Notes: a model not told the origin generated them from the sequence alone. DNA of 64,000 nucleotides from Melastoma dodecandrum (GCA_029817715.1 JARUPY010000538.1:5952001-6016000); one strand, 5' to 3'; positions 27,574-39,419 are shown, counted from the first letter of the stretch. A program made the numbers and translations.

Positions 27574-28804
27574 GATCTTTTAGGATTTCACACATCGGAA
27601 AGACATCTTTCTTCAGTTGTTCTACTATTCTTAATCTCCATCAAGTCCTCCACTCTCCAAAATTGTGTCAAAGGCTTGCCATTTTTTTCTAAATTATTCC
27701 TAGAAAACAATGTCTTTGTTGAATTTCACTCTCGTGATTCCTTTGTTAAGGTCTAGATAATGCACTTGGTACTACTTCAAGGCAAAGTGCAGAGAGGACT
27801 AGGCCCTCAACCACCTCTTCTACATTGAATCATCCCAACTTCACATTATTATGTCCAACTCCAGGTTCATGTCGTCCTGCTTCAGCTTTAAGAACTTCAC
27901 ACATGTTAACCAAGATAGTTTTAAGTCTAATCAGTCTTTGCAGAATGCTAAACCTTATATACATTATGCAAAACAGTTATAATCTATAGACTTGTCAATG
28001 TGGCACATTAGGTTAGACCATCCTTGTAGAAAGACATTGAGTTGTGTTTTATCCTCTTTCAAACAAATGCCAAATTAGATGAGTTTTCATTTTCTCAAAC
28101 ATATGTTATGAGCAATCATCATAGACTACATTTCCTATCTCACTATCAAATTCAGAAAAACCATTTTGATCTTATTCATACATACCCATAGGGGCCTTTA
28201 CGAGTAAAATTAGTCACTGGAGATAGATCCTTTATGCTATTCATTGATGAAAATGCATGCTTCACCTAGATCTATCTACTTCAAGATAAATCTCAAGCAT
28301 TAAAAGCATTCATCTAGTTTCAGAATCTTATTCAAACCTAATTCACTACTTTTGTCAAATCAATAAAATTAGATTGGGGAGGTGAATTTTGCACGACATA
28401 CTTATCTCTTACAACAGGACATTATTTATTAAATTTCTTACCCATTCACGACACAACAAAATGAAAGAGTAGAGAGGAAAATCAAGCAAGTTGTAGAAGT
28501 GGGACTTTCTTTGATGAACCACTCAAAGCTACCTTTAGAATTATGGCCTTATGATTTCACCAAGGTTGTATCTATCATAAGCAACTTACCATCTAGACCC
28601 TTACAATTTAAAACTCAATTTTTAGGGGTAGGAACATTCTTCCATTCTTCACGGGCCAACTCGGAGTTTCTAACATTATTTTAGGGGCATTACTTGACGA
28701 ATTTTGAAAGTTGTTTCCCTATTTCGTCAATTTTTTCCCGATGAACCTTATTTTGGAATATAGCTCCAACACCAATACCACTTTGTGCGTACAACACCAT
28801 CATT

Positions 28805-29024
28805 TTGTTAACCATCATTCGGTAAGACTTAATCTAGAGATATTTCTCCATTCTTGTAATTATACTATAAAAGAGAGTTGTATAGAAGAAAACTCGTAGC
28901 AAGAATTAAAAAATTGAGCTGCTTCGCTAGCATCTTCTCCTTCTTTTTCCTTCTTCCTCCTTTGCACATGTTTTTTTGTCTTTCTTCTTTTCTTGACCCA
29001 TCACTCTGCTTATCTTCTTCAAGA
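28805..29024 (+). repeat. Copia 1 3' LTR (approximate)
   Basis: Matches 15120-15338. It lies immediately left of the FYVE pseudogene exons at 29.2-29.7 kb. Confidence 0.65.
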
Positions 29025-29705
29025 GCCCGAAGATCTATTTCTTGCAACATAATCAATTTTCTTTGGTTTTTATGCTTAGCTGAGAATATACAGACTCATT
29101 TTTCTCCTGTCAAGGGAAGATTCAATAATCAAGATCATCACATATCAAAGATCCCCACAATAAGGTGAACATGCCTTTACCTGAAAAAGAAGAGAATCAA
29201 TCGAAGGGCCTGGAGCTTCACAAATACATAATGGCATCCCGCATTTGCACTTGGAATTTCCTTGAATAGTCGGTTCTATAGCAGGGATAGCTTCAGAAGG
29301 GCTAATTGCCAATCTACCAACTGAATCGCCCATTTGGTCTGCTTCATTTGTAGAGGGTTTAGCAACATGGCCTCTATATTTGAATGAAACTAACCTAAAA
29401 GGTTTAAAGATGAGAAAATGTCTCAAAAGAAAATAATAGATAATGATTCAATAAATAACCATAAGCGCAACTTAACTCACCGAGAGGAGTTGTTTAATTA
29501 ATTTGCAGACTTTAACTGGGGAGGTGATATCAAAATGAGGCACTGTCTGAAAATTCACATAAGAAAGGAAGATAAAGTACAAGCTTATAACTCGGAGAAT
29601 TAAACAAAATGCTTGTAGTTGTTACGGAGATATTCTGAGCACCAACCATCTGAGTTGAAAATAAAACTCATGGCACAAGGTTCTCCCACAACAGCGACAA
29701 TGATG

Positions 29706-30645
29706 CTGAATTACAAAAAGAGATGCATACATGGAGAAGGTGAGCAAAACGACCACAGATTAACCAAGCAGGGCCTTTAAAGACGACACCACAACCAAGA
29801 TACACACATATATATATATTAGGATAACTATGATGTAAAAGCATCATAAAAGAAAACTTTTGTTGTCGAGTCTAAGCTATCATCCTATGCGTAACTTTGA
29901 CAAGCGATCTCCTACAAGATATTCCATCATTGCAAAAGGAAAAAGACGAAGGGAGACACTAAATCAACTCTTAGCTAGATTGTGGTCGATGCTGCTTGAC
30001 AAGAGGATTCTCACCCGTAGAACATGTAGACATCAAAATTTTGTTTATAATAAATCATATCATGGGCTTCATATTAAGCATAGTGGGTATTATCCAATTT
30101 ATATGGTTATAAATGGGTTACAAACCCAACTCATAAAAATGGCCTTAGATTTGAATGTGTTATAAACACGAGTCCATAAAAGATATATATTTGGGTCATA
30201 AATGAAGATCACAAGCCCAACCCAAACAAAAGCATTTGGGGTCAAACTAAGCTCAAGGTCAATTTTGGCCCATAGCGCTCGCTGTTCACATGAAGCTGCA
30301 TAATATGAGATAACTAGCTTCCTAATATAAATCGGTCATGGAGCCCTATATATAGAGGTATGCACAAGCCTCAAGACATCTCATATGCTTCACACACATT
30401 ACACACCGAAGAAACATGTGAGAAGGATGTCAATGATCAAGCCCAAAGGCCTTAAAAACTTCACCAAGCTGCCGAAGTGTTGACGAATCAAGCACAAAGG
30501 CCTCGATGACTTACTCAAGTTGTCGAAGTGCTGCGACTTCGACAATATATCATCCCTGATTTTTGTTAATATTTGGTCAGAGTGGCTGAGTCATCTAGAG
30601 CTCTGTAACCTCAAAATCTTTTATTTTTATAATTAGGCTGGTGAA
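29706..30645. other. Intergenic or former 5' part of the FYVE gene
   Basis: Contains an AT dinucleotide run near 29810 and AT-rich sequence with short frames. The first exon of the FYVE gene would be expected here but was not recognised. Confidence 0.45.
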
Positions 30646-30650
30646 CAAGA

Positions 30651-30970
30651 TGTTGGGGTTATTTGGAAAGCGATGCTTTGCTGTATCACTGGAAGGGTTT
30701 TGCGGAACTACTACAATACAGTGAAGTACTTCTGGAAACAACAAAGAAGGAAATTTAGAGAGAATATTTTGGCTTTGTGAAGCCTTTCGCTTTTCTTACG
30801 ACCAGAGTCTTTCACTTACACCATTTTTTTTTCTCTCTTACATCATTTGGAGATTGCTTTTCATTTTATAGTGTCCTAGGATAGATCTAGAGAAAGCATT
30901 TATTTCCTAGGCCATTAATACCACCCCACTACACACTTAATGAGATTGCAAATTAATACGTCATGTAACA
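30651..30970 (-). repeat. Copia 3 3' LTR (320 bp)
   Basis: Starts TGTTGGGG and ends GTAACA on the plus strand. It matches 34937-34988 plus 39420-39735, including TTTGGCTTTGTGAAGCCTTTC. Confidence 0.88.
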
Positions 30971-30999
30971 CCCCCTCTTAATTTGTAATCTTCAGAAAC

Positions 31000-33900
31000 T
31001 TCTTGAACAACTCGAGCTTCTTGAAATTCACGGCCTTTGTTAGAACATCAGCGGGCTAGCCTTGGGTATGGATAAACTCCATAATTATCTCCTTCTTCAT
31101 CACCATTTCTCTGATACAGTGGTGGCGTAATTCAATATGCTTTGACATTGTATGAAACACGGGGTTCTTCGTCATAGCAATTGTTGACTGATTATTACAA
31201 AGTACTATTGTTGGATGAGCAACCTTCTGCTTGTAACTCCAGCAATAACCTTCTTAACCATACTGCTTCACGAATTGCTTTATTTGCTGCAATATATTCT
31301 GCTTCAGCTGATGATAACGCTACAGTAGCTTGCTTCTTCGAACTCCAGGAGATGGGTTTTGTTCCAAGACAGAAAACATATCCTGACGTACTTCTTCTAT
31401 CATCAACATTTCCTGCCTAATCACTATCAACATATCCCACAGGGTTGTTGTCTTCTTCTTTTGTGTACTTCAAACCAATATTTTTTGTTCCTTGAAGATA
31501 ACGTAAGAAAAGTTTCGCTGCTATAAAATGAGTTTTGGTGGGATTGTTCGTGAATCTTGACAGCATACTTACACTTTGAACGATATCTACCCTTGTGTGG
31601 GTGAGGTAGATCAATGAACCAACCAGGCTTCTATTAATCTTCGAGTCAAACTTTTTAGCACCATCGTCCTGTTGCAGCTTCTCATTAAGAGCCATTGGAG
31701 TTGCTACAGCTTTGGCGTTCTCCATGCAAATTTTCTTCAACATGTCAACAACGTACTTCTCTTGAGAAATAATGATCTCTCATTTGCTCTGCTTCACCTG
31801 CAAACACAGAAAATACTTCATTAATCCAAGATCCGTCATCTGGAATTCATCCATCATTGCCTTTTTGAACTTCTCCAGCAACACGTCTTGCTGGTGCTGC
31901 TGTAGATGAGATCATCCACATAGAGACAGGTTACTAGAAAATCAGCATCGCGATTCTGCACATAGAGAGATGGTTCTACCAAACTTCTTTCAAATCCATT
32001 CTTTTGTGAAGTCGAAACACTTTGTCTTCTTGTCCTTTAATAGTGAACCCCTGCTGTTGTTGAGCATACACTTCCACTTCTAGTACTCCATTGAGAAAGT
32101 CTGACTTCACATCAAGTTGGAATACTTCAAGCTCCAAACGCACTTCGAATAGTCTCAATTCTGGCTACATGGGCGAACGTCTCAGTGAAATCAACTGCGG
32201 GTTGTTGTGAGTAACCCTTTGCTACGGGACGAGCTTTGCTTCTACACACTTCCATTCTCATTGAACTTTGTTTTGAACACCCATTTCAAGCCAATTGCTT
32301 CTTTTCCTTTAGGAAGGTCTACTAGAGACCAGGTATCATTCTTCTCAATACTAAACTTCTCTTCCTTCATTGCATTTCTCCACTTTTCTTGTTTTGCGGC
32401 CTCTTCTAAATTCTGTGGCTCAAACGTAGTAAGTGCAAAGTTAGATTGCTCGTAAACTTCAGTTAATGAGCGATACCTCCTTGGTTGCATATCATCGGCA
32501 TAATCTTCATTCTCTGAATTTACTCTTGAGGAACTAGCTCCTTCTGTATCAATGAGATTTGAGAAAGGTACTACTGCTGGTGCTTCTAGATAAGAAAACT
32601 TTGGCTGAGTCTGAGAAAATCGGTTCTCCCAATTCCACGCTGCATTCTCATAAAAAATAACATATCTTGAAATCACTAGATTGTTAGTCTTTGGGTCAAA
32701 CAAATGATACCTTTTAAATTCTTCACTATAACTAACAAAGATTAGCTTCTCATTCTTCTCATCAAACTTCTCCTTCTTCTTCATCAAAAGAGCATATGCT
32801 ACACAACCAAATACCTTTAAGTGATCAACCACGGGTTTCCTCTTATGCCATGCTTCGTAAGGCGTCTTGTTCTGAACAGCTTTCGTCGGTGATCGATTAA
32901 GAATATAAGCCATTGTATTCACAGTTTCGGCTCATAATGAATTTGGAAGACCCTTGCCTTTAGCATACTTCGAGCCATCTCAACAATAGTCCCGTTCTTC
33001 CTCTCAGCAATGCCATTCTACGGAGAGTAAGCTGTCGTTGTATGCCTTGCTGCTTGCAATAATCTACAAACGGCTTGTAAGTGAATTCTCCTCTGCGATC
33101 TGTCGTCAAGAAAGTAATGAAAGCCTCCGATTTCTTTTCAAGAAAGTATACACATATCATACGTGTGTAATCATCAACTAATAAGAAAAACTATCTCATG
33201 TTACCGATCGTTGGAGTTTGGATTTGACCACAAATGTCAGCATGCACCAACTCAAGAGGGGTTTTAGCTCTCCAAGAGGTATTGGGAAAAGGAAGACGAT
33301 GTTGCTTCCCATACACACATCCTTCACAGACACATGTTGCTGTTGGCTGGATTTTTGGAAGACCTATGACCATATTCCTCTCTCTCAACAACGTTAGACC
33401 CTTGTGATTCAAATGTCAATATCGCAGATGCCATAACTGAGCTTCATCAACAACTTCACTCTTCAATGCAACATTCAGGAACGAATTCATCTTCAACAGA
33501 AATAAGTTATTTGCCGTCATTTTCACTATATCGGTCCTCTTTTCATTTTTGTCAATGATCTCACATTGACCATCAGCAAAGGTAACATTATAACATCTCT
33601 TCATCATTTATCCCACGCTCAAAAGATTATGAGTAATGCCTGGAGAATAAAACACATCATTAATCCGTTTTTCTTCACCATTTGCTGCTCTCACATCAAC
33701 GATTCCCTTTCGTTCAATCATTATATTTTTGTTGTCTCCAAGTTCTAACAACGAGTTGTAGCTGTTGTCGATCTCCACAAAGTTTTCCTTATTTCCTGTC
33801 AAATGATTGCTAAAGCCACTATCCAAAAACCACACTTCATTCATATCTTGCATTGCATTGAAATAAGAATAGAATGCTTGCATTGATTCTCCTTCTTTTG

Positions 33901-34909
33901 AAAAATTTACCAAATTTTGAGAAACATGTTGCTGCGGCTGCTGCTGCTGCTTGTCTTTAAAATAACAATCTCGTTCTGAATGATTTGAAAATCGGCATCT
34001 CTTGCACCTGAACTAGCAATCTTTTGACTCATGTCCAGCTTTTCTACAAATATAACAACTACCTTATGAATTTCCAGATCTACTCTATGAATGGTCTTCT
34101 CTACTGCGGAACTGACTTGTTGTACGTCCTCTGCCTCTTCCTCGAGAACGGCCTCCACGTCCACGACCATAAAACTCTCTGCTGTTGTTCACAATACGCT
34201 TCTTCTGCTCCAACTTCTTTTCTGAAACATTTAACTTCATTTGAAAAGCTTGTTCAACGAGAGTAGAGTACTTACTTACTCTTCTTTTGTGTGCTTCAAG
34301 AGAATCCATTAGCTCACACATAGAAATTTCTCCCAGATTTTTGGTTTCCTCAATCACAGCAACAACGTGCTCAAATTTCTGCGGCAGGCTTCTCAACACT
34401 TTTTCTACAACTTTCTTATCGGGAACTTCATCACCACAACACTTGATTTGATTCATGATTTCAACCACTCTCGAAAATAAATCTTTTACCGTTTCGAACT
34501 CTTTCATGGCCAAGTTGTCAAAATCCCTCCACAAGCTTTGAAGCTTGATGGAAATAACTTTCTCCGAGCCTGGAAATTCTTTCTTTAGCACGCTCCATGC
34601 TTCTTTCGCCTTCTTGAGACCATAAAGTATCAGATAAATCGTCTTGCTTACGGATTGTTGCAAGATCTACAACGCCATCGTATTCTTCATCACGTTTTCT
34701 TTTGCCTTCTTTTCTTGTTCTCCAACACCTTCTTCGTCACTTGACAATTCATCGTCTTCTTCAAAGCCTTCATCAACGATTCTCCACAAATCTTGTGAGA
34801 GAAAGATAGTCTCCATTTGCGAACTCCAATAATCATAGTGCTCTCCATCAAAGATCGGGATTTGGTTGGGCGAGTAGGAAAAGAACATGCTGCTGGAAGA
34901 CGTAGCCAT
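31000..34909 (-). pseudogene. Copia 3 Gag-Pol polyprotein, decayed
   Basis: Minus-strand order: Gag (34909 to about 34085; ends in an RGRGRGRT-rich tail), zinc knuckle CYICRKAGHESKDC (about 34010-34055, then a TAG), protease (about 33800, WFLDSGFSNHLTG, DSG intact), pre-integrase and integrase (33607-32600), reverse transcriptase (about 32330 [16 protein letters not shown], then YVDD near 31905-31920) and RNase H (31750-31030, ending near KKLELFKKFLK). A short deletion near 32000 removes the segment between RLHK and KNGFERS. Several stops and frameshifts are present, so it is not autonomous. Confidence 0.88.
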
Positions 34910-34919
34910 AATGTGTTGC

Positions 34920-34931
34920 GCTCTGATACCA
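34920..34931 (-). other. Copia 3 primer-binding site
   Basis: Minus strand TGGTATCAGAGC, complementary to the 3' end of initiator tRNA-Met, six bases from the LTR edge. This is the usual site for plant Copia elements. Confidence 0.9.
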
Positions 34932-35040
34932 AAATTTATTGAGGTTGTTTAGAAAGTGGTGCTTTGCTGTATCATTGGAAGGGTAGTCTTTCCAAAGAAA
35001 GTGTTGTTCGAACAAACTCAAAGACCTTGACAGACACTAT

Positions 35041-35589
35041 CAAAGACACTTACACTTGTTCATAAATCTTGGAGGTGACAATTCTTTAAAACTAGTATTT
35101 TTATCTTTGATACCTTCATCAATATCAGCAATGGTAGAAAAAAGTTTGACTAACAAACATTTGAAGATTACTGATCTTACAGTAGGACAGATACAACAGG
35201 AAATTCACTTAGGCCTCAATGAATTATGCCAAAGGAAGTAAATCATTCAAGGATTCCTTAAGCAAGACAAGTGGCTTGACACAGTTTGTCAGAACAAGTC
35301 CACAAAGTACAAAATTAAGTGTACAAAACAAGACTTGTGTGATTGTTCAGGTATTACAGGTACTAAACATCCAAGGTGTAAATTCAGTAGAAGGAAACAG
35401 GATGAAAAATTTGGACAGAGGACAAGACGGTACAGACCTTCTCCTAGACTTTGGAAACGCTTCTTAAGAATAAAGAAAAGGAGAAATCCTCAAAGGAAGT
35501 CCTCCAGGTGCCTCATATGCAATATGAAAGGTCATTTTGCTAAGAGTTGTCCAAAAGGACAAAAGAAATTGGTTGCTCAGATTGAGCAA
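35041..35589 (+). pseudogene. Pararetroviral coat-protein C-terminal remnant with zinc knuckle
   Basis: One frame runs through this segment with an in-frame stop near 35240. It carries an Arg/Lys-rich stretch and then a zinc knuckle CLICNMKGHFAKSC (35509-35550; CX2CX4HX4C), the nucleic-acid-binding finger of caulimovirid coat proteins. The 5' part of the coat region and everything upstream is absent at the junction with the Copia LTR. Confidence 0.8.
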
Positions 35590-35966
35590 TAATCTGGTAT
35601 TTCATTGCATAATGATGACATTGAATCAGTTTCTCTATTGATGATGAACCGTCTTTACAAACAGTTTGTTGTCTTAAAGGATATATAGACTCAAATGAAA
35701 CAGGTTCTGAAAAAGAGTCTTATACATCATCCTCATCAGAAGAGCGGAATACTAGACGGATTTGTACAATCACCGCTTATCCTGCAGAACATCATGAAAG
35801 ATTCCCATACATAGCCCCATATCCCAGAAGGATACCATCCAGTGAATCAGTCATAAATTTTGGAGAAAAGGCTGAAGAACCCAAGGAAACAATCCCTTTA
35901 ATAGCAGCCTTAGATGTTTCTCCTCATATAAAGGTACAAATATATTTTTCACGATATCATAGGCCT

Positions 35967-38137
35967 ATGCCAGCAATAGCTTTCATTGATACAGAAGCTT
36001 CTGAAAGTATGATCAATCCAAAAATAGTGCCTCCTGAATTCCTAATGCCAGAAGAGAGAACTTTCATGACCGCATATGGTGAATTGTTCTATACTCACCT
36101 GAAAACCAAGTCTTTGAAAATTATGATATGTCATATATGCAATATCAAGACTTGTTTGATTGCTACTGATCTTCCAGAAAGAGATCTAGTTTTAGGTTGG
36201 GATCTCTTACAACAAATGCCCGATCTCATAATTCTGACTACAGGAATTAGATTCAAGGGAAATTTCAAGCCCTTCACAGCAATTACAAGGATGTATTCCA
36301 TTGAACCAGTTGAAAAAGTACGTAACATGTTTGAATCATCCTTTGTAGAAAATCACACTGAATTCCTGCAAAAATGCCCAAATCTTCTATGGCAAAACCC
36401 AGACTTCTTCATTAGATTGCCATTCAAACAGAACGAGGACATCAATGCTCCTAAATCGAATTACCCAGGTATGAAACCTACTGACTCCTATTTGGCAAAA
36501 GAAGAATGTATGTCTTTATTGCAGCAAGGACTCATAGAGCATTCTAATTCACAATGGGCATGTGAAGCGTTTTATGTAAATAAACGGTCAAAACAAGCAA
36601 GAGGTAAGAAGAGATTAGTCATAAATTATCAGCCTCTGAATCACTTGAAACCTACTGACTCCTATTTGGCAAAAGAAGAATGTATGTCTTTATTGCAGCA
36701 AGGACTCATAGAGCATTCTAATTCACAATGGGCATGTGAAGCGTTTTATATAAATAAACGGTCAGAACAAGCAAGAGGTAAGAAGATATTAGTCATAAAT
36801 TATCAACCTCTGAATCACTTCTTACAGGATGACAAGTTTCCACTACCTAACAAGACAGCCTTGTTTTCATCATTAGCCAAAGCCAAGGTATTCTCTAAGT
36901 TTGATCTTAAGAGTGGATTTTGGCAGTTAGGTATACATCCTGATGACAGATGGAAAACGGGATTCTGCATCCACAATGGACAGTCTTACCTTTCGGTTTG
37001 AAAACAGCATCTTCATTATTCCAGAAAGCAATGACTCGTATTTTTTGGCCCATACAGTCCTCAGCTTTGATTTACATTGATGATATTCTGTTATTCAGCC
37101 CTGATAAAGAATCTCATTAGAATTTGCTGAAACAGTTTGCTTAGCTAATCCAAAATTATGGAATAATGCTTTTAGAAAGAAAGGTAAAACTATTTGAAAC
37201 CTCAATTGAATTTCTTGGTATGAGACTTTCAGATGGCAAATATCATCCTGGACCACACATCGCCCAGGAACTGCTGAAATTCCCAGACACTCATCTAACC
37301 ATAAAACAGGTTCAACAATTTTTGGGAATTGTAAATTGCTTAAGAGATTTTGTACTTAAAATCAACAGATATACAAGCCCACTTGAAGCCCAACTAAAGA
37401 AAGATGCTCAACCTTGTGGACAAGCCCAAAAAGAAGCAATTCAATATCTGAAGACACAGTTACAATTGCTTCCACCATTACAGATTCCTTCGGATGGAGT
37501 TCGAGTACTACAGACAGATGCTAGTGATCTTTATTGAGCAGCAATTTTATTGAAAGAGAAAGAAGGTAAAAAACATTTTTATGCATATAAATCAGGAAAA
37601 TTCAATCAGGCAGAACAACATTACCATTTCACCCTCAACGAAATTTTGGCAGTCAAGTATGGTATAAAGAAATTTGACTTTCACTTGGTTGGATATCATT
37701 TTATTGTTGAAAGTAACTTCTCTTCATTCAGCTCTATGCTTAAGTTCAAACAGAAGAAGATACCGAATGCACAATTACTAAGGTTAGCAGAATGGTTTTC
37801 ACAATACTCCTTTACAGTGAGGCATATCAAAGGTACATCAAATGTCGTTGCAGATTTCTTATCCAGACCTTTTGATATTGCACATCCTGCTTTATTGGAA
37901 CATCATAAGCTACAGGCTATGTTTACAACCAAGGTTCTCAAACCACACGAGTACCCTTTACTTCCTCCAGAAGTTATTCGGTATGACCAGATTGGAGAAT
38001 TGTTATCAAGAACCACTGACATGATGAACAAGTATTTGGTACAGATTTTCAAGAAACATGGACAGATGTTCTTTCAGACGGATGGAATGCATCTGAGATT
38101 ACCCCTTCTTACAGGCTATTCCAGTCCATCCGCTTGA
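35967..38137 (+). pseudogene. Pararetroviral protease / reverse transcriptase / RNase H, broken
   Basis: The protease region begins near 35980; its active site reads DTEAS instead of D-T/S-G. The reverse transcriptase fingers (about 36470-36830) are duplicated in frame. The palm motif FSKFDLKSGFWQLGIHPDD lies at about 36894-36950; a frameshift near 36971 follows, and YIDD is at 37073-37084. RNase H spans about 37500-37870, with a TGA at 37537 where the family usually has Trp. Another frameshift occurs near 38110. No full-length protein can be made. Confidence 0.85.
36473..36820 (+). repeat. In-frame 174-bp tandem duplication in the viral reverse transcriptase
   Basis: Copies at 36473-36646 and 36647-36820 encode the same 58-residue stretch twice (starting KPTDSYLAKEECMSLLQQG). 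They differ at a few positions, for example Val/Ile, Lys/Glu and Arg/Ile near their ends. Confidence 0.95.
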
Positions 38138-38398
38138 CATTTTTCCCAAAGAGCTGAAATGGATTCTATGGTATTTCTTTCATGCACATACAGTTGCTTT
38201 AGAATTTCCAACAGAAGAAATACTTCAGTATTTGAATTATTTGGGAAATCTCCAGACTTATACTCCCCATGGAAGGACACATTCATATCTGGCAGAGATA
38301 TTATCTTGGTTTGCACCACTAACCCAGTGAAAAAATTGGTTTGAAATTCACGAGGATAATTTTTCAAATATCCTGGAATTACTGTCTATTCAACTTAT

Positions 38399-38854
38399 TT
38401 GTTTCGCAGACATTGGCACTATGATCCAGAGCTTCAAGCCTTAGTTACCATAAATACAGTTGATGAATTTGCAAATTTACCACACTCCCTAACTTTTTGT
38501 ATAGATGACAGTTTTTCAGAATGTGAAGACTCTCTGGCCAACAAAGAACTCTTAAAACAGAAGTTGTGCAGAGAAAATGGATTTCATTATTTGACTCACG
38601 AAGAAATAATCCAAGCCCGAATCCAAGACACAATCCCAGCTCATGTTTATGAACTTAAGTGCGCACTTTACCATTATTCGCACAATCGAATAAACTGGGA
38701 TGAGTTGGCCCAAGAGTTTTTAAGAATGGTTGATCTAGAAGATGAAAACCCAGGACCATCAGACACAGGCCCAGGACCATCCACCAGCAACAAGCGACAT
38801 GACCATGACCTAGACGATCCAGATCCACACGGCAAGCGCCCCAGGAATGATTAA
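38399..38854 (+). pseudogene. C-terminal frame of the pararetrovirus copy, function unknown
   Basis: A 151-residue frame downstream of the RNase H region. It is acidic, with a Pro/Gly/Ser-rich tail (GPSDTGPGPSTS) and a basic end (KRPRND, then stop). Its start may be a frame remnant rather than a true initiation site. No domain recognised. Confidence 0.5.
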
Positions 38855-39113
38855 AGATCGACAAACTTGTTAAAGCCACCCATGTGACAAATGAAGACGA
38901 TCTCTCAAGATAAGATGTTGGCAACATACTTTTTGACAAAGGTGACACCAAAGGACGATAAGATTCCCAGAGGATAAGAAGTCGGTAAAAGAAGGCAAGA
39001 ATAGTAAAGCTTTTGAAATAGCCTTTAGCTCATAGGCTTTTTGACTTTCTCGTAAAAGATAGAAAAGGCAACGTGACTTAACCACCGCCTAGTTTTCTTC
39101 TTTCACCTTGTAT

Positions 39114-39121
39114 TATAAATA
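39114..39121 (+). promoter_or_regulatory. TATA box of the pararetroviral noncoding region
   Basis: TATAAATA lies in the noncoding region after the last viral frame, preceded by CACCTTG and followed by a purine-rich leader. This matches the position of a pregenomic RNA promoter in caulimovirids. Activity is not shown. Confidence 0.55.
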
Positions 39122-39419
39122 CCCCCTCGATCAAAAGGGAAGGTAGGCTGGAAAACACAAGGAGAAATAAAAAAACACTTTGAGATCCATGAGTTTCTAA
39201 GCTTCTCCCAAGGGCAATAGCGGTGACAGTGGTGTCTTAATTCTCAACCTCTCCACAACCTCTATACCTTCGATAAACCAAAAAACATTCGAAAAATAAA
39301 AAAACCAAAAACATTGAAAAAACCGAGAAAACCCCCAATCTGTGTTTATAATGTTTCCATGTCTAGAAGTCTTCTTCTCCTTTGATTAAGTCTCCTTCTC
39401 CTGTGATTTCTTGCTTATG

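Larger units (their letters stand above)
15120..29024 (+). mobile_element. Copia-type LTR retrotransposon 1 (outermost), degenerate, with nested insertions
   Basis: Similar LTRs lie at about 15120-15338 and 28805-29024. A decayed tRNA-Met primer site (ATCAGAGCC) follows the left LTR at about 15340. Plus-strand remnants: gag at about 18148-18350; protease at about 19045-19154 (LDSEATHHVTS, Gly of DSG changed to Glu) resuming after an insertion at 27579 (ISHIG); integrase at about 28000-28680 (QQNERVERKIK). Reverse transcriptase and RNase H are absent. Removing the hAT (15851-18145) and Copia 2 (19155-27573) leaves about 3.2 kb, so it was an internally deleted element. Outer LTR edges are approximate and no target duplication was found. 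Confidence 0.75.
12159..29705 (-). pseudogene. FYVE zinc-finger / ankyrin-repeat protein gene, disrupted by nested transposons
   Basis: Scattered exons on the minus strand match a plant FYVE-plus-ankyrin protein (At3g43230 type, from memory; such FYVE proteins bind PI3P on endosomes). Exon 29647-29705 encodes the FYVE core HHCRCCGRTLCHE. Exon 29481-29546 continues it (PHFDITSPVKVC) but lacks the final zinc Cys, reading CKLIK where the family has a CxxC. Exon 29181-29394 ends in CKCGMPLCICEAP. The last exon, about 12159-12303, encodes TPLDLSTATLQYKM, the end of the ankyrin repeats, and a stop. The end of the first exon seems to carry a 2-nt insertion. The ankyrin exons expected between 29181 and 12303 were not found; 17 kb of mobile DNA occupies that interval. 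The first exon, upstream of 29705, was not found either. Probably a dead gene; separate exons of a still-spliced gene cannot be excluded. Confidence 0.75.
34989..39419 (+). mobile_element. Endogenous pararetrovirus (Caulimoviridae-type) fragment, 5' truncated
   Basis: Inserted into the Copia 3 5' LTR. Plus-strand parts: coat protein end with zinc knuckle (35041-35589), protease and reverse transcriptase-RNase H (35967-38137), a C-terminal frame (38399-38854) and a TATA-containing noncoding region (about 38860-39400). The movement protein is missing. No integrase, LTR or primer site is seen, as expected for a pararetrovirus integrated by host repair. The layout could fit florendovirus or a related genus; genus not established. 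Multiple stops, frameshifts and a changed protease residue make it defective. Edges are placed where LTR similarity stops. Confidence 0.85.

Noticed and set aside
30971..34936. Copia 3 as a currently active element
   Set aside because: Stops, a short deletion in reverse transcriptase and an LTR broken by the virus insertion make it defective.
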